NCBI RefSeq assembly: GCF_000155635.1
Contig: NZ_DS990556.1
Coordinates: 2,186,052 to 2,250,051 of the forward strand
DNA: 64,000 nt
DNA from: Cyanobium sp. PCC 7001
GTDB taxonomy: Bacteria; Cyanobacteriota; Cyanobacteriia; PCC-6307; Cyanobiaceae
Reading direction: 5' to 3'
Of this stretch, positions 34,175 through 43,328 are shown in pieces. The notes under the pieces are model-generated. The model made no database searches. It worked only from the letters and a program-made list of their open reading frames with translations, and was not told where the DNA came from. How positions within the stretch are numbered: position 1 is the first letter of the stretch; each line of letters opens with the position of its first letter. The translations under genes were made by a program, and so were the position numbers.

Positions 34175-36001
34175 TCAGTTCCCTGCTGCGATCCAGCTGC
34201 CCCCCTGGTACACCAGCAGGGCCATCAGCCAGGCCAGCAGCAGCGACCAGCCCAGCGACAGCAAGGCGAACCTCCGGCTCTTCGATTCCCGCAGCTGGGC
34301 GGCCACCGTGCCGAGGCAGGGGGTGTAGAGCAGCACGAAGGTCATGAAGCTGAGGGCCTGCAGGGGGGTGATCGCCGCCTGCACGGTGCTGCCCAGGCCG
34401 CTCTCGCTGGTGCCGTAGATCACCGCCATCGCCCCCAGCAGGATCTCCTTGGCGATGAACCCGAAGAACAGGGCGATGGTGAGCTCCGGGCCCATGCCGA
34501 TCGGCGCCAGCAACGGCTGGAACACACCGCCGATCGCCGCGGCCAGGCTGGAGCCGGTGCTGGCGCCAGGGGGCAGGTGGGTGAGCAGCCAGATGCCTGC
34601 CGCGCCCGCCACGATGAACACCCGGGTGGTGGCCAGGAAGTTGAGCATGGAACTCCAGCCGCGGCGGAGCACCGTGCCGAGGCTGGGGGAGCGGTAGGGC
34701 GGCAGTTCCAGCACGAAGGCCTCCCGGCTGGGGAAGGCCCGTTGGAACACCAGCCCCGTGATCACGGCGGCCGCGAAGCTGAGCAGGTAGAAGCCAAACA
34801 GCACCAGTCCCGGCGCCCACCAGGGCCGCGGGAAGAACACCCCCACCAGGAAGAGGTACACCGTCAGCCGGGCCTGACAGAGCGCGAAGGGAATGCAGAG
34901 CATGGCCAGCAGCCGCATGCCCCGGTCGCGGATCACGCGGGTGCCCAGGATCGAGGGCACGTTGCAGCCGAAGCCCATCACCTGCAGCACGAAGGCCCGG
35001 CCGTCGAGCCCCAGCCAGTGCATGAAGCCATCCATCAGGAAGGCGGCCCGCGGCAGATAGCCCGAGTCTTCGATCACGCCGATCAGCACGTAGAACACGA
35101 AGATCAGCGGCAGGAAGCTGGTCACCGTGCCCACCCCGAGCCACACCCCGTCGATCAGCAGTCCCCGCAGGAAATCCGGCGCGCCGAGCGCCGCCAGAGC
35201 GGGCTCCAGCACCAGGGTCTGGATGCCGTCGAGCAGGGCCGCCAGCAGCTCCTGCAGCGGGGCGGTCACGGCGTAGAGCAGCTGGAACACCAGCAGCACC
35301 AGGGCCAGGAACAGCAGCAGACCCACCAGGGGATGGAGCAGCACCCGGTCGATCCGGCGGCTCCGCCCCAGGCGGGGCCGCTCGGGCAGATGCAGGAAGC
35401 CCTGCAGCGCCTCGAGGCTCGTGGCAGTGCCATTCCCCCGCTGGGCTCCCTTGCCGGGCGCTGGGCCCCCCAACTGCTCTGCCGTGGTGTGGATGCTGTG
35501 GATGAGGGCATCGATCCCCTGGCGGCGTCTGGCGCTCACCGCCAGCACCGGCAGCCCCAGGGCCGCTGCCAGGCCTGCATGGTCGATGCGAACGCCATGG
35601 CGCTGGGCCTCATCGCTCATGTTCAGCGCGGCCACCACCGGCAGCCCGAGCGCCCGCACCTGCAGCAGCAACCGCAGCTGGCTGCGGGCCTGGCTGGCGT
35701 TCAGCACCACCAGCACCAGATCCGGCGGGGTGCGCTCCAGCATCCGCGCCACGATCGCCTCATCCTCGCTGCTGCCGCTGAGGTCGTGGATGCCCGGCAG
35801 GTCGATCAGTTCGAAGGGGGTGCCCTGGCGATCGGGGGGCAGGGCCCCGCGCAACAGCTCCACCGTGAGGCCGGGCCAGTTGGCCACATGGGCCTGCCCG
35901 CCGGTGAGCCGGTTGTAGAGGGTGGATTTTCCGGTGTTGGGCATGCCCACCAGGGCCACCGTGCGCCGGGAGGCCATGGCCTCGTGCCCGCACGCCCCCA
36001 T
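34175..36001 (-). CDS. feoB: ferrous iron transport GTPase/permease FeoB
   Basis: 608 aa. The N-terminal G domain has G1 GMPNTGKSTLYN, the switch region NWPGLTVE, G3 DLPG and G4 NMSD, followed by the membrane part with Gate segments (FVLQVMGFGCNVPSILGTRVIRD) and at least eight hydrophobic helices. It imports Fe(II) across the plasma membrane. The ATG at 36001 or the one at 35977 (MASRRTVALVG) could start it; the second gives a conventional FeoB N-terminus. On the short side for the family, lacking a cytoplasmic C-terminal extension. Confidence 0.96.
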   Translation of the reverse strand: MGACGHEAMASRRTVALVGMPNTGKSTLYNRLTGGQAHVANWPGLTVELLRGALPPDRQGTPFELIDLPGIHDLSGSSEDEAIVARMLERTPPDLVLVVLNASQARSQLRLLLQVRALGLPVVAALNMSDEAQRHGVRIDHAGLAAALGLPVLAVSARRRQGIDALIHSIHTTAEQLGGPAPGKGAQRGNGTATSLEALQGFLHLPERPRLGRSRRIDRVLLHPLVGLLLFLALVLLVFQLLYAVTAPLQELLAALLDGIQTLVLEPALAALGAPDFLRGLLIDGVWLGVGTVTSFLPLIFVFYVLIGVIEDSGYLPRAAFLMDGFMHWLGLDGRAFVLQVMGFGCNVPSILGTRVIRDRGMRLLAMLCIPFALCQARLTVYLFLVGVFFPRPWWAPGLVLFGFYLLSFAAAVITGLVFQRAFPSREAFVLELPPYRSPSLGTVLRRGWSSMLNFLATTRVFIVAGAAGIWLLTHLPPGASTGSSLAAAIGGVFQPLLAPIGMGPELTIALFFGFIAKEILLGAMAVIYGTSESGLGSTVQAAITPLQALSFMTFVLLYTPCLGTVAAQLRESKSRRFALLSLGWSLLLAWLMALLVYQGGSWIAAGN

Positions 36002-36193
36002 CTCAGAGGGGCCGGGCCGTCAGGCCGGATGGGCGGTGGTTGGCCATCGGGGTGGTGGGCAGCTGCTTCACCTCCTAAGCCCGCAGCCCCCGTCGGCCTC
36101 GCCGCTGCAGCACCTCCGCGGGTGATCTTTGCTACCAGGGGGGCGGCCGCCAGCCTGGGTCGACCTGAGCCAGCCCCGCCCCTGGGATGATCG

Positions 36194-36483
36194 ATGCTGC
36201 TGCGCTTTCAGGCCGGCTTCGAGCGGGCGGATCCCCTCTATCTGCTGATGTTCGCCCTGGCGGAATTCGGACTGGGCTTCGGGTTTCCCCCTTCATCCCG
36301 GGCCAGCGGGGTGCCCTGGAGATCGAGCGTCTGTTCGCGGGCATCGAGCACGGCTCCCACGTGAACACCGACCTGCTGGCGGCCGTGGATCCCTGGGATC
36401 ACCTCGCCGACCCCCTGGCGGAGGTGCGGCGACGCTTCAACGTGCTGCCGCGGGGTCGGGAGCCGGCGTGGCCGCCGGCGTGA
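36194..36483 (+). pseudogene. small gene split by an apparent 1-nt frameshift
   Basis: From the ATG at 36194 the frame encodes MLLRFQAGFERADPLYLLMF and continues through ALAEFGLGF, then degenerates and stops at 36364. The next frame, entered near the C5 run at 36287-36291, reads a protein-like sequence ([47 protein letters not shown]) to the stop at 36483. Adding one C to the run joins both into one uninterrupted product of about 97 aa. It is therefore either a recent pseudogene, a frameshifted gene, or a sequencing error in a homopolymer. The family is unknown. The 3' end overlaps the convergent methyltransferase by 47 bp. Confidence 0.55.
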
Positions 36484-37189
36484 CCCGCTCCAGCTGCAGG
36501 GCGTCGGTGCAGCCGTCGTGGCCCTGGTCGTAGCGGCTGCTCACGAAGCTGCCGCGCCACCCCGGTGGCAGCTCGCCCAGCAGCGCTTCGGCGTAGGGAT
36601 GGCGCCGCGCCTGCCGCTCGATCGTGTGGGCGGGATAGAGGCGCACCGCCTGGCGACTCACCCGGCAGAGTTCGGCCAGGGCCCGGCGGTGCCAGGCCAG
36701 ATCGAACCCCTCCCCGCTGGAGAGGCCGCCGTGGCGCAGCGGGGCATAGGCGAAGAGCAGATGGCCGCTGAGCACCAGATCGAAGCTCTGATCGGCGAAG
36801 GGCAGCTCCGGCAGGGAGGCGATGCGGAACTGCCCAGGATGGCGGCGGCGATCCTCCAGGAAGGTCTGCAACGCCAGCAGGTGTTCCTGGCGGCAGGCCT
36901 CCAGATCGAAATCGGGCCGCAGCGTGGGGCTGCGGCGCATGCCCTCCAGGGCGTGGTCCAGATCCGCCAGGGCCCGTCGTTCGAGCTCCTGCTCCGGCAG
37001 GGCATAGAGCGGATCCACCGCCACCACCTCCCCCACCAGCCCCCGCAACCGCGCCGAGAGCGAGCCGGGCCCGCCGGGGCAGTCGAGCACCCGTGCCGAG
37101 CGCCAGCGCTGCAGTTCACCCTCCAGGTTGAACATCGGCAGGGCCTGATCCCCCAGGCGCCCGTAGAACACCACTGAGGCGAGTTCCAT
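36437..37189 (-). CDS. class I SAM-dependent methyltransferase-like protein
   Basis: 250 aa from the ATG at 37189. Motif I is present in variant form ([17 protein letters not shown]), followed by an acidic residue after VVAVDPLY and the motif IV-like [13 protein letters not shown]. This is the cyanobacterial hypothetical methyltransferase type; the substrate is unknown. The frame is open far upstream but that part is antisense to argS. Divergent from argS with 115 bp between starts. Confidence 0.8.
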   Translation of the reverse strand: MELASVVFYGRLGDQALPMFNLEGELQRWRSARVLDCPGGPGSLSARLRGLVGEVVAVDPLYALPEQELERRALADLDHALEGMRRSPTLRPDFDLEACRQEHLLALQTFLEDRRRHPGQFRIASLPELPFADQSFDLVLSGHLLFAYAPLRHGGLSSGEGFDLAWHRRALAELCRVSRQAVRLYPAHTIERQARRHPYAEALLGELPPGWRGSFVSSRYDQGHDGCTDALQLERVTPAATPAPDPAAAR

Positions 37190-37304
37190 GACGGGCTGCG
37201 GCAACGCTCCATCCTCGCCGGGGGGTGTGCAACCCCCTGGAGAGATGATCAGGGGCCCCCTCCCGCCGTGCGCGGGAGCTCCGCCGCCCTGCCCGACGCC
37301 CTCC

Positions 37305-39119
37305 ATGCTCCGGATCGCCCAAGCCCTTGAAGCCCAGCTCGCGGCGGCCATGGAGCGGGCGTTCCCCGAGGCCGCCGCCGAGGCCGGGGCGGTGGGCCGG
37401 AGGCTCGACCCCCAGCTGGCCCCGGCCAGCAAGCCCGAGTTCGGCGACTTCCAGGCCAACGGTGCCCTGCCCCTGGCCAAGCCCCTGAAGCAACCGCCCC
37501 GGGCGATCGCCACCGCGATCGTGGAGCAGCTCAAGGCCGATCCAACCTTTGCCGAACTCTGCGGCGAGCCCCAGATCGCCGGGCCCGGCTTCATCAACCT
37601 CACCCTGCGGCCCGAGCGGCTGGCGGCGGAGGTGGCCGAGCGCCTCGCTGATCCGCGCCTGGGGGTGCCCAGCGCTGCGGGGCCCGGCGGTGAGGAGCCG
37701 GCGCCGGTGGTGGTGGATTTCTCCAGCCCCAACATCGCCAAGGAGATGCACGTGGGGCACCTGCGCTCCACCATCATCGGCGACGCGCTGGCGCGGGTGC
37801 TGGAGTTCCGCGGCCACCCGGTGCTGCGGCTGAACCATGTGGGCGACTGGGGCACCCAGTTCGGCATGCTGATCACCCACCTCAAGCAGGTGGCGCCCGA
37901 GGCCCTCACCACAGCTGATGCGGTGGATCTGGGCGATCTGGTGGCCTTCTACCGCCAGGCCAAGGCCCGCTTCGATGCCGACGAGGCCTTCCAGGCCACC
38001 TCCCGCGAGGAGGTGGTGAAGCTGCAGGGGGGCGATCCGGTGTCGCTGAAGGCCTGGGGGCTGCTGTGCGACCAGAGCCGGCGCGAATTCCAGAAGATCT
38101 ACGACCGGCTCGACATCCGCCTCAGCGAGCGGGGCGAATCCTTCTACAACCCCTATCTGGAGGCGGTGGTGGCCGATCTGGAGGCCGCCGGCCTGCTGGT
38201 CACCGACGCCGGCGCCCGCTGCGTGTTCCTCGAGGGGGTGAGCGGCAAGGACGGCCAGCCGCTGCCGGTGATCGTGCAGAAGAGCGATGGCGGCTTCAAC
38301 TACGCCACCACCGACCTGGCGGCGATCCGCTACCGCTTTGCACCGCCGCCACAGGGGGATGGGGCCCGCCGCGTGATCTACGTGACCGACGCCGGCCAGG
38401 CCAGCCATTTCGCCGGGGTGTTCCAGGTGGCCCGCCGGGCCGGCTGGGTGCCGACGGGGGCGCGGCTGGAGCATGTGCCCTTCGGGCTGGTGCAGGGCGA
38501 GGACGGCAAGAAGCTCAAGACACGCGCCGGCGACACGGTGCGGCTGCGCGATCTGCTCGATGAGGCGGTGGAGCGGGCCGAGGCGGATCTGCGTCGCCGC
38601 CTGCAGGAGGAGGAGCGCACGGAAGACGAGGCGTTCATTGAGCACGTGGCCACCACGGTGGGCCTGGCGGCGGTGAAATACGCCGACCTCAGCCAGAACC
38701 GGATCACCAACTACCAGTTCAGCTTCGATCGAATGCTGGCGCTGCAGGGCAACACGGCCCCCTACCTGCTCTACGCCGTGGTGCGGATCGCCGGCATCGC
38801 CCGCAAGGGGGGTGATCTCGAGGGTGCGGTGGAGGCCTCCTCCCTGCGGTTCAGCGAACCCCAGGAATGGGCCCTGGCGCGGGAACTGCTCAAGTTCGAT
38901 GCCGTGGTGGCTGAAGTGGAGGAGGAGCTGCTGCCGAACCGGCTGTGCAGCTACCTGTTCGAACTCAGCCAGGTGTTCAACCGCTTCTACGACCAGGTGC
39001 CGGTGCTCAAGGCCGAGCCTGAAGTCCGCGCCGCTCGCCTGGCCCTCTGCCGCCTCACGGCCGACACCCTGCGGCTGGGGCTGGGATTGCTGGGAATTCC
39101 CACGCTCGAGCGGATGTGA
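37305..39119 (+). CDS. argS: arginyl-tRNA synthetase
   Basis: A 604-aa class I aminoacyl-tRNA synthetase. The HIGH signature is HVGH in [16 protein letters not shown], and the region replacing KMSKS is [13 protein letters not shown], as in most ArgRS. The N-terminal Add-1 domain and the C-terminal anticodon-binding DALR domain ([29 protein letters not shown]) are complete. The start ATG at 37305 gives the standard N-terminus; an open frame extends 117 bp further upstream without homology. Confidence 0.98.
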   Translation: MLRIAQALEAQLAAAMERAFPEAAAEAGAVGRRLDPQLAPASKPEFGDFQANGALPLAKPLKQPPRAIATAIVEQLKADPTFAELCGEPQIAGPGFINLTLRPERLAAEVAERLADPRLGVPSAAGPGGEEPAPVVVDFSSPNIAKEMHVGHLRSTIIGDALARVLEFRGHPVLRLNHVGDWGTQFGMLITHLKQVAPEALTTADAVDLGDLVAFYRQAKARFDADEAFQATSREEVVKLQGGDPVSLKAWGLLCDQSRREFQKIYDRLDIRLSERGESFYNPYLEAVVADLEAAGLLVTDAGARCVFLEGVSGKDGQPLPVIVQKSDGGFNYATTDLAAIRYRFAPPPQGDGARRVIYVTDAGQASHFAGVFQVARRAGWVPTGARLEHVPFGLVQGEDGKKLKTRAGDTVRLRDLLDEAVERAEADLRRRLQEEERTEDEAFIEHVATTVGLAAVKYADLSQNRITNYQFSFDRMLALQGNTAPYLLYAVVRIAGIARKGGDLEGAVEASSLRFSEPQEWALARELLKFDAVVAEVEEELLPNRLCSYLFELSQVFNRFYDQVPVLKAEPEVRAARLALCRLTADTLRLGLGLLGIPTLERM

Positions 39120-39159
39120 TCCAGCCGACGATCGCATCCGATCGGGTTGGATGGAGCCC

Positions 39160-40269
39160 TCAACCTGGAGCGTCCTGATGGTGGGGGGCTGTGGCCTCCC
39201 GGAGACAACGGCGCTCCACGAACGGGCTCGTCATCGCCCGCAGCAGGGCGCTGTAGCTGGGGCCGAAACCCACCTCCTCCCCCACGGTCAGTGGGTGGAG
39301 GGATTCGAGCACCAGATGGTCGCTGCTGGCTCCCACGATCGCCACACCGGGTGGGGGCTCCAGCCCGGCCGGGTCGCTGTCCTGCACCCCCAGGGCCAGC
39401 AGGCCCCGCTGCCGCGGGTCCCGGTCGTGGCAGGGGAGGCCTGCTGGCCCTCCTGGGGCCATGAAGCTGGTGAGGCCCCGGCTGCCCCAGGCCAGGCCGG
39501 GCTTGGTCTTCACCTCGATCACTTCCCCCACCAGGCGGAAGGCGTTGGTGTGCAGGCCCGGGATGGCGCTGCGGCCGAGGGGTTCCCGCCCCAGCAGCAG
39601 GGCCTCGCCCAGCCGCAGGTGGTTGATCCGGCCGGGCGCACCTCCCTGGGCCAGCCAGGGGAGATTGGCGGAATTCCCCCCGGAAATCAGCTGCAGACGG
39701 GTGCTGAGGCGTGCTTCCAGGGTCTCCGCCAGCTCGGAGAGTTCCGCCATATTTGCGGCATCGGGAGCGACACCATGCTGGCAGCCCAGGTTGCTGCCGA
39801 TCCCCACCAGCTGCAGGGACGGCAGGGCCAGGGTGAGCTGGGCGATCCGCTCCAGATCCCCGGGCAGGATGCCCTCCCGCAGATCCCCCAGCTCCACCAT
39901 CAGAAGCACCCCGTGGCGGCGCCCCTGCTTCCGGGCTGCCACCGCCAGGGCTTCGAGCACCCGGGGTTCGGTGTTGCAACTGATGGCCGCATGGGCCACC
40001 ACCCGAGCCACCTGGCTGAGCATCGGCGTGCGGATCATCAGCAGGGGGGCCTGCAGGCCCCCCCGGGCCAGGGCTTCCGCCGTGTCGAGGCGCGATTCGC
40101 CGATCGAGCCCAGCCCGGCCGCCAGCCAGGTGCGCACGATCTCCGGCATTCCCAGCACGGCCTTGCTCACGCCTGTCACCGCGATGCCCTGGCGGGCCAG
40201 GCGCCTCACCAGGGTGCGGGCGTTGTGATGGAGGTGGCTGAGGTTGATCTCCAGGCGCGGGGCGCTCAC
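39160..40269 (-). CDS. PLP-dependent amino-acid racemase (COG3457, alanine/ornithine racemase type)
   Basis: A 369-aa fold-type-III racemase. The N-terminal strand RLEINLSHLHHNARTLV and the PLP lysine in GVSKAVLG are those of the predicted amino-acid racemase group rather than Alr. Further segments are LLMVELGDLREGI, GSNLGCQHG and SGGNSANL. The GTG start shares GTGA with the stop of the DUF1611 gene, so the two are translationally coupled. The racemised amino acid is unknown; Orr-type members act on ornithine, others on Ala, Glu or Lys. Confidence 0.85.
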   Translation of the reverse strand: MSAPRLEINLSHLHHNARTLVRRLARQGIAVTGVSKAVLGMPEIVRTWLAAGLGSIGESRLDTAEALARGGLQAPLLMIRTPMLSQVARVVAHAAISCNTEPRVLEALAVAARKQGRRHGVLLMVELGDLREGILPGDLERIAQLTLALPSLQLVGIGSNLGCQHGVAPDAANMAELSELAETLEARLSTRLQLISGGNSANLPWLAQGGAPGRINHLRLGEALLLGREPLGRSAIPGLHTNAFRLVGEVIEVKTKPGLAWGSRGLTSFMAPGGPAGLPCHDRDPRQRGLLALGVQDSDPAGLEPPPGVAIVGASSDHLVLESLHPLTVGEEVGFGPSYSALLRAMTSPFVERRCLREATAPHHQDAPG

Positions 40270-41435
40270 GCCGGCAGGGCCGCTGTCGCTCCCAGTTCCG
40301 GAAAGGCCCGCAGCACCATGTGCACCAGACGCTCGGCCGGGCAGGCCAGGGCATCGGTGACCGGGATGTGCAGATCGGCCTCGTAGAGCGCGCATGCGGC
40401 GGGGATCTCAGCCAGGTCCATGCCCTCGTGGTTGAGGGTCATGCCGATCACCCGGGTGGGGGCAAAGGCCTCGATCAGCGCGATCTCGCTCTGGGGCGAG
40501 GGCATGGCCACCTGGGGGAAGTCACAGCGCCGGCGCCGCTTCGGCGCATGCTGCAGGATCACGGCCTGGGGCTCACTGCCGCGCAGGATGAAGGTCGAGG
40601 AGAGGTAGGCCGGGTGGCTGAGGGCACCCTGGCCTTCGATCACGATCACCTGGGGCTGCTCGCAGGCCTCGGCCAGCATCACTGCGGCCTCCACCTCCCC
40701 GGAGCAGAACTGGGAGGGGATGGCGTCGAGGGGCAGTCCGTAGCGGCCGCCCTGGATCATCCCGGTCTGGCCGGTGGACACGAGTACCGCGTGGATGCCG
40801 TGGTCGTTGAGGGCCTGCACCAGCAGGGTGGCGGTGGTGCGTTTGCCGATGGCCCCATCGGTGCCGAGCACGGCGATGCGCCGGCTGGTGGCGCTGGCGA
40901 TCGCGCCGCTGAACAGCCGCAGATCCTTCAGGGCCGGCGGGCGGCGCACGTCCTGGATGGTCGTGTGATGCCGTGCGGCAGTGGCGGCGAACTCCGGATC
41001 GTCCTTCAGGAATTGCCGCATGCCGCTCACCAGACTCAGGCCCGCGCGCAGGGCGGCCAGCAGCATGGCCCGGTCGCTGGGGCTGTAGAGGCCATCGGCG
41101 GGGGCCATCCCGTAGATCAGGGTGTGGGGTGGGGGGCCGCTCAGGGCCAGCGCCGCGGCCAGATCGGCCACCACGGGGATGCCGTTGGCAACCCCCTCGA
41201 GCAGCTGCCCGGCATCGCCACCGGCGCAGTCGGCGTCGATCACGGCCGTGATGCGGTAGCGATCGCTGTGGCGGATCAGCCCATGGGCCGTTTTGCCATC
41301 GGGCAGGCAGAACTGGCCCTGGCAGTAGATCACAGCTGAGCGGCGGGACGCAGCCGGGTGGACAGCGAGGGAGCGCGGCTGCACGGAGGCTTCGCGCACC
41401 AGCGGCAGACCCACCCCCTTCCAGGGAGACGGCAC
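40266..41435 (-). CDS. DUF1611-family protein (DgcN-like)
   Basis: About 389 aa. The N-terminal Rossmann-like half starts AVIYCQGQFCLPDGKTAHGLIR and has VIDADCAGGDAG. The C-terminal half has a P-loop-like segment GTDGAIGKRTT, VSTGQTGMIQG and IEGQGALSHPAY. This is the DUF1611/COG3367 architecture. One characterised member, DgcN, N-acetylates D-glutamate in a D-to-L conversion route. The first 30 residues (from a GTG) precede homology, so the start is uncertain. It is coupled to the downstream racemase gene, which strongly suggests D-amino-acid metabolism. Confidence 0.82.
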   Translation of the reverse strand: MPSPWKGVGLPLVREASVQPRSLAVHPAASRRSAVIYCQGQFCLPDGKTAHGLIRHSDRYRITAVIDADCAGGDAGQLLEGVANGIPVVADLAAALALSGPPPHTLIYGMAPADGLYSPSDRAMLLAALRAGLSLVSGMRQFLKDDPEFAATAARHHTTIQDVRRPPALKDLRLFSGAIASATSRRIAVLGTDGAIGKRTTATLLVQALNDHGIHAVLVSTGQTGMIQGGRYGLPLDAIPSQFCSGEVEAAVMLAEACEQPQVIVIEGQGALSHPAYLSSTFILRGSEPQAVILQHAPKRRRRCDFPQVAMPSPQSEIALIEAFAPTRVIGMTLNHEGMDLAEIPAACALYEADLHIPVTDALACPAERLVHMVLRAFPELGATAALPA

Positions 41436-41635
41436 GTGTTGAGGTTCCTGACTGAAGACTCAGGGAGACGACCGCATGGTCTGCCGGTCTCCAGAACCGT
41501 GCAGGGATACCAGTGGTCCCGCCAAGCGGGTGTAAGGACGGATACTAAGTGGGTTTCCTGGGTGCTGGGTCCTGGACTCCCGGGGCGCGAGCCGGGTGGA
41601 GCAGCTGCCCCTCCGTGATCAGCGCGGTGACGGCC

Positions 41636-43240
41636 TCAGGGCTCCGTCGCCGCCGCTCCGCTCCAGGCGATGCCGGCCAGCTCCGCCAGCGGCCGCTGCC
41701 AGCTGGCCAGGTCGGTGCGGCACAAGCGGTTCAGGTGGTCGTGACCGCAGGCCCTGGCCATCACCTGCATCAGCGCCACCGTGGCCCGGAAGAAGCGCTC
41801 CAGGCGCTGGGCGGCAGGCTCCACCTGCAGGCGCTGGCGCAGCTCGGGGTCCTGGGTGGCCACCCCCGTGGGGCAGCGGTTGGTGTGGCAGATCCGGGAG
41901 CCCACGCAGCCGATCGCCTGGATGGCGGCATTGGCCAGGGCGATCCCGTCGGCCCCCAGCGCCAGGGCCTTGACGCAGTCGGCCGGTGTGCGCAGGCCGC
42001 CCGTGATGATCAGGGTCACCTCGCCGCTGGCGCCGCGGCGGTCGAGATGGGCCCGGGCCCGGGCCAGGGCGGGAATGGTGGGCACTGAGATGTGGTCCCG
42101 CAGCAGCTGCGGGGCTCCGCCGGTGCCGCCGCCACGGCCGTCGAGGATCACGTAGTCGGCTCCGGCCTCGAGGGCGAAATCGAGATCCGGCTCGATGTGC
42201 TGGGCGCTCAGCTTGAAGCCCACGGGGATACCGCCGCTGAGCTCCCGCACCCGATCGCCGAAACGGCGGAACTCGGCCGGGGTGTGCAGCTGCTCGAAGC
42301 TGGCCGGAGAGCAGGAGGGCTCGCCTTCGGGGATGCCGCGGACGCGGGCGATGCTCTCGGAGACCTTGGCGCCGGGTAGGTGGCCGCCCGTGCCGGTCTT
42401 GGCCGCCTGGCCGGCCTTGAAGTGAAAGGCCTGCACCTGGCTCAGGAGCTCCTCGCGGTAGCCGAACATCGCCGGCGCCAGTTCATAGAGGTAGCGGTGG
42501 TTGGCGGCCTGCTCCGCAGGCAGCATGCCCCCCTCGCCGGAACAGATGCCGGTGCCGGCCTGCTCCGCGCCCCTGGCCAGCGCCCGTTTCGCCTCCTCGG
42601 AGAGAGCTCCGAAGCTCATGTCCGACACCAGCAGGGGGATCTCCAGCCGCAGCGGGCGCTGGGCCCGGGGGCCAATCACCAGCTCCGTGCCCACAGGGTC
42701 GTCGTCGGCCAGGGGCTGCCGCGCCAGCTGGGCCGTGAGGATCTGGATGTCATCCCAGCAGGGCAGCTGGGAGCGCGGCACCCCCATCGACACCACCGGA
42801 CCCAGGGGGCCCACCCGCTCGAGGCCGTTCTGGGCCAGCTCGTGGATCAGCCCGAGAGTGGGCTCTTCCTGGGTCCCGTCAGAAATCTCCTCGTCATCAC
42901 TGCCTTCCTCACTGCCTTCCTCACCGGCGTCATCACCGGCGTCATCACCGGCGTCATCACCGGCCTCGTGGATGTCAAAGCTGGTGCCCACCCGGTCGGC
43001 GGGCACACGGGCATGGGTGCCGTCGCAGTAGGGGGGCTTGGCGGTCTGCTTGCAGCGGCAGAGCAGGGCTTTGCCGCTCTTCTCGGCTTTGAAGGAGAGG
43101 GGGGTGATGCCGCTGCCCTCGTGGGATCCGTCGCAGAACGGCTGATCGGAGGAGCGCCCGCAGGCGCAGTAGACGTACTCCTTGCCCTCCTCCAGGCTGA
43201 CGGCAATGGGCGTGCTGGCGGCAACCGTCGGTGCTGTCAT
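41636..43240 (-). CDS. two CDGSH iron-sulfur domains fused to a glutamate-synthase-like FMN domain
   Basis: 534 aa. Residues 22-40 and 58-76 each carry a CDGSH motif (Cys25, Cys27, Cys36, His40 and Cys61, Cys63, Cys72, His76), which binds a redox-active 2Fe-2S cluster. Residues about 92-125 are an acidic repeat linker (GDDA and EEGS units). The rest is the GltB-type FMN barrel: LLVSDMSFGALSEEAK, KTGTGGHLPGAKV, GFKLSAQHIEPD, DYVILDGRGGGTGGAP, and the Cys-rich GSRICHTNRCPTGVATQD. It lacks a glutaminase domain, so it is not a full glutamate synthase. Possibly an FMN oxidoreductase fed by its own Fe-S domains; the reaction is unknown. Confidence 0.88.
   Translation of the reverse strand: MTAPTVAASTPIAVSLEEGKEYVYCACGRSSDQPFCDGSHEGSGITPLSFKAEKSGKALLCRCKQTAKPPYCDGTHARVPADRVGTSFDIHEAGDDAGDDAGDDAGEEGSEEGSDDEEISDGTQEEPTLGLIHELAQNGLERVGPLGPVVSMGVPRSQLPCWDDIQILTAQLARQPLADDDPVGTELVIGPRAQRPLRLEIPLLVSDMSFGALSEEAKRALARGAEQAGTGICSGEGGMLPAEQAANHRYLYELAPAMFGYREELLSQVQAFHFKAGQAAKTGTGGHLPGAKVSESIARVRGIPEGEPSCSPASFEQLHTPAEFRRFGDRVRELSGGIPVGFKLSAQHIEPDLDFALEAGADYVILDGRGGGTGGAPQLLRDHISVPTIPALARARAHLDRRGASGEVTLIITGGLRTPADCVKALALGADGIALANAAIQAIGCVGSRICHTNRCPTGVATQDPELRQRLQVEPAAQRLERFFRATVALMQVMARACGHDHLNRLCRTDLASWQRPLAELAGIAWSGAAATEP
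42892..42966. repeat. 12-bp tandem repeats coding the acidic linker
   Basis: Two neighbouring 12-bp arrays: tgccttcctcac twice (42901-42924) and cggcgtcatcac three times (42925-42960) with partial flanking units. They encode EEGS and GDDA repeats between the CDGSH and FMN domains, a slippage-prone length-variable spacer. Confidence 0.85.
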
Positions 43241-43328
43241 GGGAAGCTCGGCGTGGGGTCCGGGGCCCGAAGGGCTCAGAACCAGTGTGGGCCTCCTTCC
43301 CCCTTGGCTGCCTGAAGGCCTTGCCGCC

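Noticed and set aside
41436..41635. Possible tRNA or small RNA in the gap between the DUF1611 and CDGSH-FMN genes
   Set aside because: Only short hairpins (for example cccgc/gcggg near 41518-41530) are present; no cloverleaf or known RNA pattern can be folded by eye.
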